Counted from the first letter of the stretch, positions 43,582 through 52,684 are shown. The stretch is DNA of 64,000 bases from Polaromonas sp. (GCA_013297865.1 JAAFIP010000004.1:124001-188000); one strand, 5' to 3'. The notes: generated from the sequence alone by a model not told the origin. Numbers and translations: made by a program.

Positions 43582-44463
43582 ATGAGTTCAGCGTCACACG
43601 GTACGACACCGTATTATTTTGTCCCCGCACCGTCAAGCTATCCCGTGATGGCAGCGATTGGCCTGTTCTTTGTGATTCTGGGCGCAGGCCAGTGGATCAA
43701 CGGTGCAGGCTGGGGCGCTTACTCGCTGGCGTTGGGCATGGTGTGGTGGCTGGCGGTGCTGTTCTTCTGGTTCCGCACCTCAATTGCCGAGAGCCAGTCA
43801 GGCCTGTACGGTCACAAGATTGACCTGTCTTTCCGCTGGAGCATGAGCTGGTTCATCTTCTCCGAGGTCATGTTCTTCGGCGCTTTCTTTACCGCCCTGT
43901 GGTGGGCGCGCACCCACTCGGTGCCGGCTTTGGGCAGCCTGGAAAACGCGCTGCTGTGGCCCGAGTTCAAAGCCGCCTGGCCCAGCGTGATGCCCGGTGC
44001 CACCACCTCGCCAGCAGGCATTGTGGAGCCTTTCCAGACCATGGGCCCCTGGCCTCTGCCCACGATTAACACCGCCTTGCTACTGACCTCGGGCGTGACC
44101 ATCACCATCGCCCACCACGCGCTGATCGCTGGCAACCGTGCCAAGACTATCGCCTTCATGTGGATGACCGTGGTGCTCGGCCTGGTTTTCCTGTTTGTGC
44201 AGGGCTATGAGTACTACCATGCCTACACCGACCTGAACCTCAAACTGTCCTCGGGCATTTTCGGTTCCACCTTCTTCATGCTGACGGGCTTTCACGGCTT
44301 TCACGTGTTTGTCGGCATGCTGATGCTGTTTTTCATTACCCTGCGCCTGCAAAAAGGCCACTTCAGCAGCGACAAGCATTTTGGCTTTGAAGGCGCTGCC
44401 TGGTACTGGCACTTTGTGGACGTGGTGTGGCTGGGCCTGTACATCTTGGTGTACTGGCTGTAA
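43582..44463 (+). CDS. ctaE: Cytochrome c oxidase subunit III
   Basis: The protein has 293 residues and seven membrane helices. MSWFIFSEVMFFGAFFTALW, TGFHGFHVFVGMLML and the closing WYWHFVDVVWLGLYILVYW are subunit III landmarks. It stabilises the oxidase core. AGGAG lies upstream of the ATG, and a bidirectional terminator follows the stop, ending the ctaC-ctaE unit. Confidence 0.97.
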   Translation: MSSASHGTTPYYFVPAPSSYPVMAAIGLFFVILGAGQWINGAGWGAYSLALGMVWWLAVLFFWFRTSIAESQSGLYGHKIDLSFRWSMSWFIFSEVMFFGAFFTALWWARTHSVPALGSLENALLWPEFKAAWPSVMPGATTSPAGIVEPFQTMGPWPLPTINTALLLTSGVTITIAHHALIAGNRAKTIAFMWMTVVLGLVFLFVQGYEYYHAYTDLNLKLSSGIFGSTFFMLTGFHGFHVFVGMLMLFFITLRLQKGHFSSDKHFGFEGAAWYWHFVDVVWLGLYILVYWL

Positions 44464-44482
44464 CTGGCTTGACCCGCGCAAC

Positions 44483-44507
44483 AAAAAAGCCGCTTAGCGG
44501 CTTTTTT
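44483..44507. terminator. Bidirectional terminator after ctaE
   Basis: AAAAAAGCCGC-TTA-GCGGCTTTTTT is a near-perfect stem with A and T runs on both sides, placed between ctaE and the convergent DUF2909 gene. Confidence 0.9.
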
Positions 44508-44538
44508 AATTTGGTGCAGGCAGATTTTTGAACAGGGC

Positions 44539-44784
44539 TTATTTTCCGGCTGGCAGGCCATGCGGTTGAATGTAACCAAGCTTCCATGCCAGCAGTACGC
44601 AAATGAACAGCACCACTGACACCGCCACCCGCACCGCCAGGGCCTTTGCCATGCCCTTGTTGCGCTGCTGCGCCGCTGTGGATGGGTCGGCAGGGGACTG
44701 GCCGCCACCGCGCATCATGAAGAACAGCGCAGCACCCAGGCTGGCGATGATGGCGATGAACGCCAGAGCGATAAGGAATTGCAT
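44539..44784 (-). CDS. DUF2909 twin-transmembrane protein
   Basis: The protein has 81 residues. Two membrane helices (QFLIALAFIAIIASLGAALF and a second near VAVSVVLFICVLLAW) flank a Gln/Arg loop, and the end is the family-typical GYIQPHGLPAGK. DUF2909 proteins are short inner-membrane proteins found between ctaE and surf1 in this order of bacteria. It begins 15 bases from the surf1 start on the other strand. Confidence 0.85.
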   Translation of the reverse strand: MQFLIALAFIAIIASLGAALFFMMRGGGQSPADPSTAAQQRNKGMAKALAVRVAVSVVLFICVLLAWKLGYIQPHGLPAGK

Positions 44785-44799
44785 GGGAGTGATTATCCT

Positions 44800-45774
44800 G
44801 TGAATACGCCATCGACACCACCACCTGCAGGCAATGGCACCGCAGAGCCCATGGCCAGCCCCGGTGAGCAAAGCCCTGCGCCCGCAGACCACGCTGTGAA
44901 TGCAGCGGCCGCACCCGTGCGCAGCGCACGCGCGCTATCGTGGATCTTGCTGGCGCTCACACTGGCTGGCGTGTTAGCCACGTTGACGCTGGGCAGCTGG
45001 CAGCTGCGCCGGGCAGCGTTCAAAGAGGCTCTGACGCGCCAGATTGCAGAGCAAAATCAGCTGCCAGCCCTTCAGAATATCGCGGTGGCTGCTATAAAAA
45101 ATATAGCTGAAAACGACAAATCTAATGCGGCAGCTCCAGGCCAGAGCAGCCCGCTGCACCGCAGCGTAGAGCTGCGTGGCACCTGGCTGCATGACTACAC
45201 CGTGTTTCTGGACAACCGCTTCATGGCAGGCAAACCAGGGTTTTATGTGGTCACGCCTTTGTTGCTGCAGGGCCAAAGTGCTGCAGTGTGGGTGCAGCGT
45301 GGCTGGGTGGCGCGCGATGCGCAGGAGCGCACGCGCCTGCCGCAGCTGCCAGCCAGCCAGGATGAGGTGCTGGTCACAGGCAGGCTGGTGGAGGGCATTT
45401 CACGTGTCTATGCGCTGGGCGAGCCTGAAAACACGCAGCTCGGCACTGCCACAGGGCAAGCCAGCGCAGACGTGGGCAGCGCTGGCACGCCCAGCAGTGC
45501 ACCTGGCTGGGCAAGGGCATCACGCATTTGGCAAAATCTTCCTGCGTTGAAGCTTGAAGCACCGCTGCTTGTGCTGCCCGTGGCGGTATTGCAAACGCCT
45601 GCAGCCTTTGCCAATGATGGCCTGCTGCGCGACTGGCCGCAGGCCGACGCGGGTGTTGCGAAACATTATGGTTACGCCTTCCAATGGTTTGCCCTGTGCG
45701 GCCTGATAATAGCTCTGTATGTCTGGTTCCAAATCCTTGCCCCCCGCCGAAAACAGCCCCGTGGCCACCGCTGA
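44800..45774 (+). CDS. surf1: SURF1 family haem a insertion protein
   Basis: About 324 residues. Two membrane helices flank a periplasmic domain. SWILLALTLAGVLATLTLG and GSWQLRRAAFKEAL form the N-terminal signature; GTWLHDYTVFLDNR and HYGYAFQWFALCGLIIALY are further landmarks. SURF1 helps place haem a in subunit I. The periplasmic segment LQNIAVAAIKNIAEN is an in-frame dispersed repeat. The GTG at 44800 with GGGAGT upstream is preferred; an upstream TTG at 44779 is possible. The 3' end overlaps the next gene by 56 bases. Confidence 0.9.
   Translation: MNTPSTPPPAGNGTAEPMASPGEQSPAPADHAVNAAAAPVRSARALSWILLALTLAGVLATLTLGSWQLRRAAFKEALTRQIAEQNQLPALQNIAVAAIKNIAENDKSNAAAPGQSSPLHRSVELRGTWLHDYTVFLDNRFMAGKPGFYVVTPLLLQGQSAAVWVQRGWVARDAQERTRLPQLPASQDEVLVTGRLVEGISRVYALGEPENTQLGTATGQASADVGSAGTPSSAPGWARASRIWQNLPALKLEAPLLVLPVAVLQTPAAFANDGLLRDWPQADAGVAKHYGYAFQWFALCGLIIALYVWFQILAPRRKQPRGHR
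45066..45107 (+). repeat. Dispersed repeat copy i (inside surf1)
   Basis: Core at 45076-45095 matches at 17 of 20 positions on the plus strand, with tail GCTATA-AAAAA-TATAGC. Read as NIAVAAI in the host frame. Confidence 0.82.
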
Positions 45775-46465
45775 TGCGCCGCTGACCCTGACGGTGCACG
45801 ATCTGCCCACGCCCGGCGTGCCCGCGGTGCAGCGCCAGATCTCGGGCCGCCTCAAAATGCTGGCCGTGTTGTTGGTCTGCGCTGCGCCGGTGATCGCTTC
45901 GTATTTCACGTTCTATGTGGTGCGCCCTAGCGCCCAGCGCAATTACGGTGTGCTGATCAACCCACAGGCTGCGCTGCCCGACCTGCAGGCCACGGCCCTC
46001 GACGGCACCAGCCGCACACTGCGCACACTCAAAGACCAGTGGCTGCTGATCAGTGTCTCAGGAGGCGCCTGCGACGCCGCCTGTGAAAACCATCTGTACC
46101 TGCAGCGCCAGCTGCGCGAGAGCCTGGGCCGCGACAAGGACCGCCTTGACCGGGTCTGGCTCATTACCGACAGCGCCCCCGTGCAGAGTGTTCTGGCGCA
46201 GCAGACCAGCGCGCTCAACCAGGGTGCTTACGCCCTGCGTGTGCCCGAGGCGGCGCTGGCCCAGTGGCTGCAACCCGAGGCGGGCAAACAGCTGCGTGAC
46301 CATCTGTTTCTGGTCGACCCCATGGGCAACTGGATGATGCGCTTTCCGGCCCAGGTGGATGCCCTCAAAGCCAAGCGTGATATTGAGCGCTTGCTGCGTG
46401 CGGCCAACAGCTGGGACCGCCCGGGCCGCGACCAGGAGATTCCCCGCAAAGTGGAGCAGCCCTGA
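45719..46465 (+). CDS. Oxidase-cluster membrane protein with CX3C thioredoxin-like motif
   Basis: The protein has 248 residues. One membrane helix near residues 47-67 is followed by a periplasmic domain resembling Sco/thioredoxin folds: LISVSGGACDAACENHLYL contains a CX3C pair at the place of the copper site, and HLFLVDPMGNWMMRFP is like the Sco beta-strand with the D-P-x-G pattern. It lies between surf1 and ctaA, overlapping both, so it probably acts in oxidase assembly. It is annotated in relatives only as a transmembrane or hypothetical protein. Copper binding is inference. Confidence 0.75.
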   Translation: MSGSKSLPPAENSPVATADAPLTLTVHDLPTPGVPAVQRQISGRLKMLAVLLVCAAPVIASYFTFYVVRPSAQRNYGVLINPQAALPDLQATALDGTSRTLRTLKDQWLLISVSGGACDAACENHLYLQRQLRESLGRDKDRLDRVWLITDSAPVQSVLAQQTSALNQGAYALRVPEAALAQWLQPEAGKQLRDHLFLVDPMGNWMMRFPAQVDALKAKRDIERLLRAANSWDRPGRDQEIPRKVEQP

Positions 46466-47706
46466 TGCAAGCGCAAGACCTCTACGATTTCTCGCCCACG
46501 CTCAAGCTGATGCTGCTGGGCCTGCTGCTGGCCACCGGCCCGCTGGCCTGGGTGTGGCTGCGCAACCGCCAGGCCTCGCTGCCCCAGCGCCTGCGCGCGT
46601 TGACCCTGCTGACCCTGTTTTTGACGTTTGACCTGGTGCTGTTTGGCGCCTTCACGCGCCTGACCGACTCCGGCCTGGGCTGCCCCGACTGGCCCGGCTG
46701 CTACGCCAGTGCCAGCCCGCTGGGGGCCAAGGCGCAGATCAGCGCCGAACAGTCTGCCATGCCCACCGGACCTGTGACCCACCAGAAAGCCTGGATCGAA
46801 ATGATCCACCGCTATGCAGCCAGCGCCGTGGGCGTGCTGATCCTGGTGCTGGCCGTGATGAGCTGGATACACCGCCAGCAATTGCACCGGCGCCTGCGTA
46901 TATCGCCCTGGTGGCCCACGCTGACGCTAGTCTGGGTCTGCCTGCAGGGCGGGTTTGGTGCGCTCACAGTCACCATGAAGCTGTTTCCCGCCATCGTCAC
47001 CCTGCATCTGCTGGGCGGCATGGTGCTGCTGGCCTTGCTGCAGTCGCAGGCCACCCGCTACCGGCTGCACACGGGCCTGGGCGATGACGACTCGGCGGGC
47101 AACATGCCGCTGGGCGCGCGGATGTGGCTGATGGCAGGCTTTGCCTTGCTGTGGCTGCAGATTGCGCTGGGCGGCTGGGTCAGCACCAACTACGCGGTGC
47201 TGGCCTGCAACGAGTTTCCGATGTGCCAAGGCCTATGGGTGCCACCGATGGCAATGCGCGAGGGGTTTGAAATCTGGCGCGAACTGGGCCAGACCGGCGC
47301 GGGCCAGACCATCACCTTGCCTGCGTTGACCGCCATCCACGTGGTACACCGCATGTTTGCCTTCATCGTGTTTGCCGTGCTGGGCGTGGCGGCTTATCAG
47401 ATGCATCGCAGCGCGCCGTCCCACAGCAGCGTGCGCAGAGCCGCGTGGTGGATTGCCGCGCTGCTGCTGTGGCAGCTGGTCACGGGCCTGAGCAATGTGG
47501 TGCTGGGCTGGCCGCTGCTGGCAGCAGTGTCCCACACGGGCGGCGCGGCAGGGCTGGTGATTGTCATCACCGGCGTGCTCAGCGCGGCGCGGCTGCAGAT
47601 GGGCAGTGTGCTGCATGATGAGCGTGGTGGTGTTGCTTCATCGACCGCCTATGGATTGGGCCATGTCAATTCGTCATTCAACCAGCTCTCCGGGGGTGCG
47701 CGATGA
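46465..47706 (+). CDS. ctaA: Haem A synthase (Cox15/CtaA)
   Basis: The protein has 413 residues and eight membrane helices in two halves. Haem ligands and landmarks are [42 protein letters not shown] and [18 protein letters not shown]. It oxidises the haem O methyl group to the formyl of haem A. The start shares a base with the preceding stop (TGATG), and the stop overlaps ctaB by ATGA. Confidence 0.95.
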   Translation: MQAQDLYDFSPTLKLMLLGLLLATGPLAWVWLRNRQASLPQRLRALTLLTLFLTFDLVLFGAFTRLTDSGLGCPDWPGCYASASPLGAKAQISAEQSAMPTGPVTHQKAWIEMIHRYAASAVGVLILVLAVMSWIHRQQLHRRLRISPWWPTLTLVWVCLQGGFGALTVTMKLFPAIVTLHLLGGMVLLALLQSQATRYRLHTGLGDDDSAGNMPLGARMWLMAGFALLWLQIALGGWVSTNYAVLACNEFPMCQGLWVPPMAMREGFEIWRELGQTGAGQTITLPALTAIHVVHRMFAFIVFAVLGVAAYQMHRSAPSHSSVRRAAWWIAALLLWQLVTGLSNVVLGWPLLAAVSHTGGAAGLVIVITGVLSAARLQMGSVLHDERGGVASSTAYGLGHVNSSFNQLSGGAR

Positions 47707-48629
47707 GCGCCGAGCCGCCCGTGGTGCCGTCTGCCGTGGTGCCTCCTGTGGAAAGCAAAAGAGGCAAGCTGGCGCAGTTCAATGCGCTGACCAAGCCGCG
47801 CGTCATCCAGCTGATTGTGTTTTGCGCTGTGATCGGCATGGTGCTGGCGGTGCCTGGTGTGCCACGCTGGCAAGAGGTGCAGACCATGCTGGTGGCCAGC
47901 CTGGGCATCTGGCTGGTGGCTGGTGCTGCTGCGGCGTTCAACTGTCTGGTGGAAAAAGGCATCGACGCCAAAATGCGCCGCACCGCCTGGCGGCCCACCG
48001 CGCAGGGCGAACTCAGCGACACGCAGACGGGGCTGTTCTCAGCCGCGCTGTGCGCTGTGGGCTCGTGGCTGTTGTATGTGTATGTCAATCCGCTGACCAT
48101 GTGGCTGACCTTTGCCACCTTTGTGGGTTATGCAGTGATCTATACCGTCATCCTCAAGCCGCTGACGCCGCAAAACATCGTGATCGGTGGGGCATCCGGG
48201 GCCATGCCCCCGGTGCTGGGCTGGGCCGCCATGACCGGCGAGGTCTCGCCCGAAGCGCTGATTTTGTTTCTGATCATCTTCCTGTGGACACCGCCGCACT
48301 TCTGGGCGCTGGCTCTGTACCGTGTGGAAGACTACCGCAAGAGCGGCCTGCCGATGCTGCCTGTGACCCACGGCAACGCCTTCACGCGGCTGCAGATTCT
48401 GCTGTACACCTTTGTGCTGTTTGCCGCCTGCCTGATGCCCTTTGCCTACGGCATGAGCTCGTGGATTTATCTGATAGCCGCTGTGGTGCTGAGCCTGGGC
48501 TTTTGCTACTACGGTGTCATGCTGTGGCGCAACTACAGCGACGCGCTGGCGCGCAAAACCTTCCGCTTTTCGCTGATCCACCTGAGCGTGCTGTTTGCCG
48601 CTTTGCTGGTGGACCACTATATCCTGTAG
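47703..48629 (+). CDS. ctaB: Protohaem IX farnesyltransferase
   Basis: The protein has 308 residues and about nine membrane helices. UbiA-family prenyl-binding sites are visible as [19 protein letters not shown] (NxxxD-type) and, on the other side, [11 protein letters not shown] and [20 protein letters not shown]. It makes haem O, the substrate of the ctaA product encoded just upstream. It is followed by the Sco gene with AGGAG overlapping its stop region. Confidence 0.95.
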   Translation: MSAEPPVVPSAVVPPVESKRGKLAQFNALTKPRVIQLIVFCAVIGMVLAVPGVPRWQEVQTMLVASLGIWLVAGAAAAFNCLVEKGIDAKMRRTAWRPTAQGELSDTQTGLFSAALCAVGSWLLYVYVNPLTMWLTFATFVGYAVIYTVILKPLTPQNIVIGGASGAMPPVLGWAAMTGEVSPEALILFLIIFLWTPPHFWALALYRVEDYRKSGLPMLPVTHGNAFTRLQILLYTFVLFAACLMPFAYGMSSWIYLIAAVVLSLGFCYYGVMLWRNYSDALARKTFRFSLIHLSVLFAALLVDHYIL

Positions 48630-48639
48630 GAGTTTGGGT

Positions 48640-49254
48640 ATGTTGAAAGCTATCAAAAATATAGCTGTCCCCGCTATATTCTATTGGGCTGCAGCCCTGT
48701 TTGCATCCATTTTTCTGCTCACTGCATGCTCTGACACCAAGCCGCAGTTCAAAGCCGTGGACATCACTGGCGCAGACTATTCGCAAAACTTCTCCTTGCC
48801 CGATCAATTTGGCAAGACCCGCACCATCGCTGATTTCAAGGGCAAGGCGGTGGTGGTGTTTTTTGGTTTTGCGCAATGCCCCGATGTTTGCCCCACCTCG
48901 ATGGCCGAGCTGGCCGAAGTGAAAAAAATGCTGGGCAAGGACGGCGATCGGCTGCAGGGCATCTTCATCACGGTAGACCCTGAGCGCGACACGCCAGAAG
49001 TGCTCAAGGCCTATATGGAAAATTTTGACCCCAGCTTCCTGGCGCTGCGCGGCACGCTGGAGCAGACTGCAGCCACGGCCAAGCATTTCAAAACCTATTA
49101 CAAAAAGGTCGAAGGCAAAACCGCCAGCAGCTACACCATGGACCATTCTGCGGGCAGCTATGTGTTTGATCCCGAGGGCCGTGTGCGCCTGTATACGCGC
49201 TACGGCAGCGGCGCTGCCGCGCTGGCAGACGACATTAAGCTGCTGCTTAAATAA
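48640..49254 (+). CDS. sco1: SCO1/SenC copper chaperone lipoprotein
   Basis: The protein has 204 residues. The thioredoxin fold carries FFGFAQCPDVCPTSM with the CX3C copper site, and MDHSAGSYVFDP with the third ligand His. It inserts copper into the CuA site of subunit II. The signal peptide ends in FLLTACSD, a plausible lipobox. The first 20 residues, MLKAIKNIAVPAIFYWAAAL, are encoded by a copy of the dispersed repeat, so the export signal of this protein derives from the repeat. AGGAG precedes the ATG at 48640. Confidence 0.93.
   Translation: MLKAIKNIAVPAIFYWAAALFASIFLLTACSDTKPQFKAVDITGADYSQNFSLPDQFGKTRTIADFKGKAVVVFFGFAQCPDVCPTSMAELAEVKKMLGKDGDRLQGIFITVDPERDTPEVLKAYMENFDPSFLALRGTLEQTAATAKHFKTYYKKVEGKTASSYTMDHSAGSYVFDPEGRVRLYTRYGSGAAALADDIKLLLK
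48648..48697 (-). repeat. Dispersed repeat copy j (encodes SCO signal peptide)
   Basis: Core at 48661-48680 matches at 17 of 20 positions on the minus strand, with AGCTAT-CAAAAAT-ATAGCT tail. The host on the plus strand reads it as IAVPAIFYWAAA. Confidence 0.82.
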
Positions 49255-49262
49255 AACGGTTT

Positions 49263-49307
49263 ACTATACTTTTAATAGCTGCCCCCGCGATATTCTATTG
49301 GGCTGGG
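49263..49307 (-). repeat. Dispersed repeat copy k (after sco1)
   Basis: Core at 49275-49294 matches at 19 of 20 positions on the minus strand. It lies eight bases after the sco1 stop. Confidence 0.9.
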
Positions 49308-49343
49308 AGCCGATAAGACTGATAAAAAAGCGTCGAGAGGCGC

Positions 49344-49478
49344 TTATCTGGAGTCCTTGCAGACCTCGGGGCCGCCCTGGCAAGTGCCTGGGTTGCCACC
49401 GCCGCCGCCACAGCCCAACAAGGCGGCTGCCAACGCGGCTGCTGCGAGCCACCAGCTAATGCGAGAGCGTTTCACCAT
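49344..49478 (-). CDS. Small putative lipoprotein (44 aa)
   Basis: A 44-residue frame starts at an ATG with AAAGGA a few bases upstream. It has a basic N-terminus (MVKRSR), a hydrophobic run and the lipobox LLGC, then GGGGGNPGTCQGGPEVCKDS with two further Cys that could form a disulphide. Prediction as a lipoprotein is based on this pattern only. It stands alone between sco1 and the GGDEF gene, with no partner. Confidence 0.65.
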   Translation of the reverse strand: MVKRSRISWWLAAAALAAALLGCGGGGGNPGTCQGGPEVCKDSR

Positions 49479-49552
49479 TGGTCCTTTCAAGCGCTGATCA
49501 GCGCTGCAAATAGGCATTATCCATAATGCTCGCGCGGCTGCAAGCTGGCCCG

Positions 49553-51427
49553 CTAGAAGTTCAGTGTGCGGATGTTTCTGCCCGGGACCGGGTCCAGCAT
49601 GGCGCTGCTGTGCAGCAGCCAGCCCAGCTGGGCATTGGCGTCGTCGCCCAGCTGCAGGGCGTCAGCATCGGGCATGAGGGCGCAGGTGATCTGCAGCTTG
49701 ATCTGCGCGCCAATGGGCAGCAGGTCCGACGGGCGCCGCACGCTCGCGGCAATTTGCGCCGCCACCTTGACCACATCGGCGGGTTTGCAGGGGCCCTCGA
49801 TCAGCAGCACAAAATGGTTCTCGTCAACACGCCCTGCGGTGTCTACATCGCGCGCGATCAGCTGCAGCCGCGTGGCCAGCAGCATCAGCGCACGGTCGCC
49901 AATCTCTTTGCTGTGCTCTTTGACAAACCACGCGTGGTTGACCAGCTCGATCAGCACCAGGCCGTAGTGCTGGCGGTAGCGTGCGGCGCGCGTCATCGAG
50001 CCATGGATATGGCGCAGCAGGTCATAGGTGTTGGACAGCCCGGTCATGGCGTCGTGGGTGGGCAACCCGGCCGTGCGCACCCGGGCCTCGCGCCGTGCGC
50101 TGGTGCGCAGCACCAGGCCATAGAGCAGGATGGGCATTTCAATCGCCGAGCCTACGGTGACGCCATGCTGCGTCAGAAAGCTCGAGTCGATCAAGCCCAG
50201 ATTGCGCAGCAAAAGCGGCACGATGCCCAAAATCACCGGCAAGAATCCCAGCGCAATCCAGCGCACCACCGCATCACCGCGCGTCCAGCCATACCAGGCC
50301 ACCACATACACCATCACCACCACGCTGATCACCAGCAGGTTGCTGATGTGAAAGCCCGCCAGGCTGGGCCGGGCCAGATCGACAAACGCCACCAGCACCA
50401 GGGCCGCAATCACCACCAGCGCCACTTTGTCCAGCCGCGGCATGTACACCCGCGGCTTGGCCACCGCGCGCACAAACCACATGCCTGCAGCGGTGGCTAT
50501 CGAGGCAAAGAAAAAATACGACAGGCTGGCCCACTGCGGCATCTGGGGCCACAGGTACTGGCCCGCCATGCCGGTGACCGTGGCCTGCGAGATGCCCACC
50601 AGCAGCACATAGGCAATGTAGTGCACATAGCTGCGCTCGCGCTGGGCCAGGGCCAGCGCCACGCAGACCAGGGCCACCAGCATCACCAGGCCAAAGTAAG
50701 CCCCCAGAAAAAACTGCTCCATGCTGCGCTGTGCCACCAGCGCGGTGTCGCGGTAAATATGCAGTGGCGCTGAAAAGGGCATGCGCGCATGCTCGATGCG
50801 CAAGTAATACGGCGTGTTGGCCTGGCGCTGCGGGTCGAGCTGGAAGACCGGAAAGCGGTCTTGCACTGCCCACTGCGAGCGCGCCAGCAGGTCGCCCGAG
50901 CGCAGCGTGACCCACTGGCCCTGCGCATCGCGCCAGAACAGGCTGACATGGTCGGTGGAGGCCAACGCCACATCAACAAACCAGCGTGCGCGGGTGTCAG
51001 TGATCCGCGCGTCAAAGCGAATCCACAGGGCCTTGTCGTGGATCTGGTGGCGCTGCGCATTTTGCCGGGGCCGGAAAACCGCTGGGCTGCCATAGGCGGC
51101 ATCCACTTCATGGATGCTGGCTTTGCCGGTCTCGTCGATCCAATACTCGCTCAGCGTGTCTAGCGCAATCTCGTTTTGCAAGCTGTCCAGCGTGATCTGC
51201 GGCAAAGCCTGTACGCCCTGGCTGGGGCGCACAGGTGCGGCAACCGGTTGGCTGGCACTGGCCATGACATTCAGTTGGGCCTCGGCACGCAGGCTTTGGG
51301 CCTGGGCCAGACTGCACCATCCCAGCAGGCAGGCAAACGCCAGCCTCGCTGCAAAAGCAGGCTGGGCTAGGCGTATGGGGAGGATAAGCAGGCGGCAAAG
51401 CAGCCCGCTGATAGAAACAACATTCAT
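49553..51427 (-). CDS. 7TMR-DISM protein with degenerate GGDEF domain
   Basis: The protein has 624 residues. After a signal peptide, a DISMED2-type periplasmic sensor domain covers about residues 75-210 (ALWIRFDARITDTRARWFVD). Seven membrane helices follow as in 7TMR-DISM_7TM, then a cytoplasmic GGDEF-like domain begins with THDAMTGLSNTYDLLRHI. The active-site loop reads GRVDENHFVLL where GGDEF is expected, so it is unlikely to make cyclic-di-GMP and may act as a GTP or ligand sensor. It is monocistronic on the minus strand. Confidence 0.85.
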   Translation of the reverse strand: MNVVSISGLLCRLLILPIRLAQPAFAARLAFACLLGWCSLAQAQSLRAEAQLNVMASASQPVAAPVRPSQGVQALPQITLDSLQNEIALDTLSEYWIDETGKASIHEVDAAYGSPAVFRPRQNAQRHQIHDKALWIRFDARITDTRARWFVDVALASTDHVSLFWRDAQGQWVTLRSGDLLARSQWAVQDRFPVFQLDPQRQANTPYYLRIEHARMPFSAPLHIYRDTALVAQRSMEQFFLGAYFGLVMLVALVCVALALAQRERSYVHYIAYVLLVGISQATVTGMAGQYLWPQMPQWASLSYFFFASIATAAGMWFVRAVAKPRVYMPRLDKVALVVIAALVLVAFVDLARPSLAGFHISNLLVISVVVMVYVVAWYGWTRGDAVVRWIALGFLPVILGIVPLLLRNLGLIDSSFLTQHGVTVGSAIEMPILLYGLVLRTSARREARVRTAGLPTHDAMTGLSNTYDLLRHIHGSMTRAARYRQHYGLVLIELVNHAWFVKEHSKEIGDRALMLLATRLQLIARDVDTAGRVDENHFVLLIEGPCKPADVVKVAAQIAASVRRPSDLLPIGAQIKLQITCALMPDADALQLGDDANAQLGWLLHSSAMLDPVPGRNIRTLNF

Positions 51428-51577
51428 GGCTTTGCCAGGAATGTTACTTTAGATGGCTTTTTGTGACTAGTTGTATCTGTCTATTGTTGCAATGCAGCAA
51501 GACATCGTGTGAGAAAGCACACAATAGCCTGTTGCAAACACGCTGAAAGTCATGGCAGCCCCGATGGGCTGCAGCGC

Positions 51578-52507
51578 TCAAGCGTATTCGACCAGTGCCT
51601 TTTTCATCTTCTTCATCGCGGCCACTTCAATCTGGCGCACCCGCTCGGCACTGATGCCGTATTCAGCCGCCAGGTCATGCAGTGTCAGGCCGCCTGAGCC
51701 ATCGTCGTTGACCTTGAGCCAGCGCTCTTCGACGATACGGCGGCTGCGCGCGTCCAGGGCGTCCAGTGCCGCGGCGATGCCGTCGCTGGCCAGCACATCG
51801 CGCTGGTAGGCGGCGATCATGGCGGTCGGCTCGTGGTTGGTGTCGGCCAGGTAGGTGATGGGGCCAAAGGCCTCGTCGCCATCGTCATTGGGGCTCGGGT
51901 CCAGCAGCACATCGCCGCCTGAGAGCCGGGTCTCCATCTCAATGACTTCTTCGCGCTTGACGTTAAGCTGCTCGGCCATCAGGCCAATTTCGCGCTCGTT
52001 GAGCGTATCGCGGTGGGTATCTTCGCCCTCGAGCGCATCGGCTTTAAAGCCCTGCTTCATCGAGCGCAGGTTGAAAAACAGCTTGCGCTGGGCCTTGGTG
52101 GTGGCCACTTTGACCATGCGCCAGTTTTTCAGCACATATTCATGGATTTCGGCCTTGATCCAGTGCAGCGCGTAGCTCACCAGACGCACGCCCTGGTCGG
52201 GGTCAAAGCGTTTGACAGCCTTCATCAGACCCACATTGCCTTCCTGAATCAGGTCGCCATGCGGCAGGCCATAGCCCAGGTATTGGCGCGAGACCGACAC
52301 CACCAGGCGCAGATGGGACAGCACCAGCTTGCGCGCGGCTTCCAGGTCGTTGTCCTCACGCAGCTTGCGCGCATAGGCCTGCTCCTGCTCCAGCGTCAGC
52401 ATGGGCATGCGGTTGGCTGCAGTAATGTAGGCATCCAGATTGCCCAGGGAAGGCACCACAGCCCAGTTATGGGTGGCGGCGGATGACAGTGCTAAGGTTC
52501 CAGACAT
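51578..52507 (-). CDS. rpoH: RNA polymerase sigma-32 factor
   Basis: The protein has 309 residues. Region 2 carries SHLRLVVSVSRQYLGYGLPH and DLIQEGNVGLMKAVKRFDP; the RpoH box is visible as VKVATTKAQRKLFFNLR, unique to sigma-32. Region 4 ends AAEYGISAERVRQIEVAAMK. It directs heat-shock transcription. AAAGGAG precedes the ATG and a perfect CIRCE operator lies about 30 bases upstream, so HrcA likely represses it. Confidence 0.97.
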   Translation of the reverse strand: MSGTLALSSAATHNWAVVPSLGNLDAYITAANRMPMLTLEQEQAYARKLREDNDLEAARKLVLSHLRLVVSVSRQYLGYGLPHGDLIQEGNVGLMKAVKRFDPDQGVRLVSYALHWIKAEIHEYVLKNWRMVKVATTKAQRKLFFNLRSMKQGFKADALEGEDTHRDTLNEREIGLMAEQLNVKREEVIEMETRLSGGDVLLDPSPNDDGDEAFGPITYLADTNHEPTAMIAAYQRDVLASDGIAAALDALDARSRRIVEERWLKVNDDGSGGLTLHDLAAEYGISAERVRQIEVAAMKKMKKALVEYA

Positions 52508-52535
52508 ACTAGAACTCCTTTCAATGGATGCAATA

Positions 52536-52562
52536 TTAGCACTCCTATAGATCGAGTGCTAA
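52536..52562. promoter_or_regulatory. CIRCE element (HrcA operator) upstream of rpoH
   Basis: TTAGCACTC-N9-GAGTGCTAA is an exact match to the CIRCE consensus with a 9-base spacer. It lies in the 5' untranslated or promoter region of rpoH, placing sigma-32 under HrcA control. Confidence 0.95.
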
Positions 52563-52684
52563 TGCAGAAGTTCAATGACCATCATAGCTTAATGACTATT
52601 GGGTCAGTGAAATATTACTGCATATTTGCCGCTGATGTGCATTGTCCTCGCAAAGCACGAAATTTATAAGCCTTTTCAAGCTCC

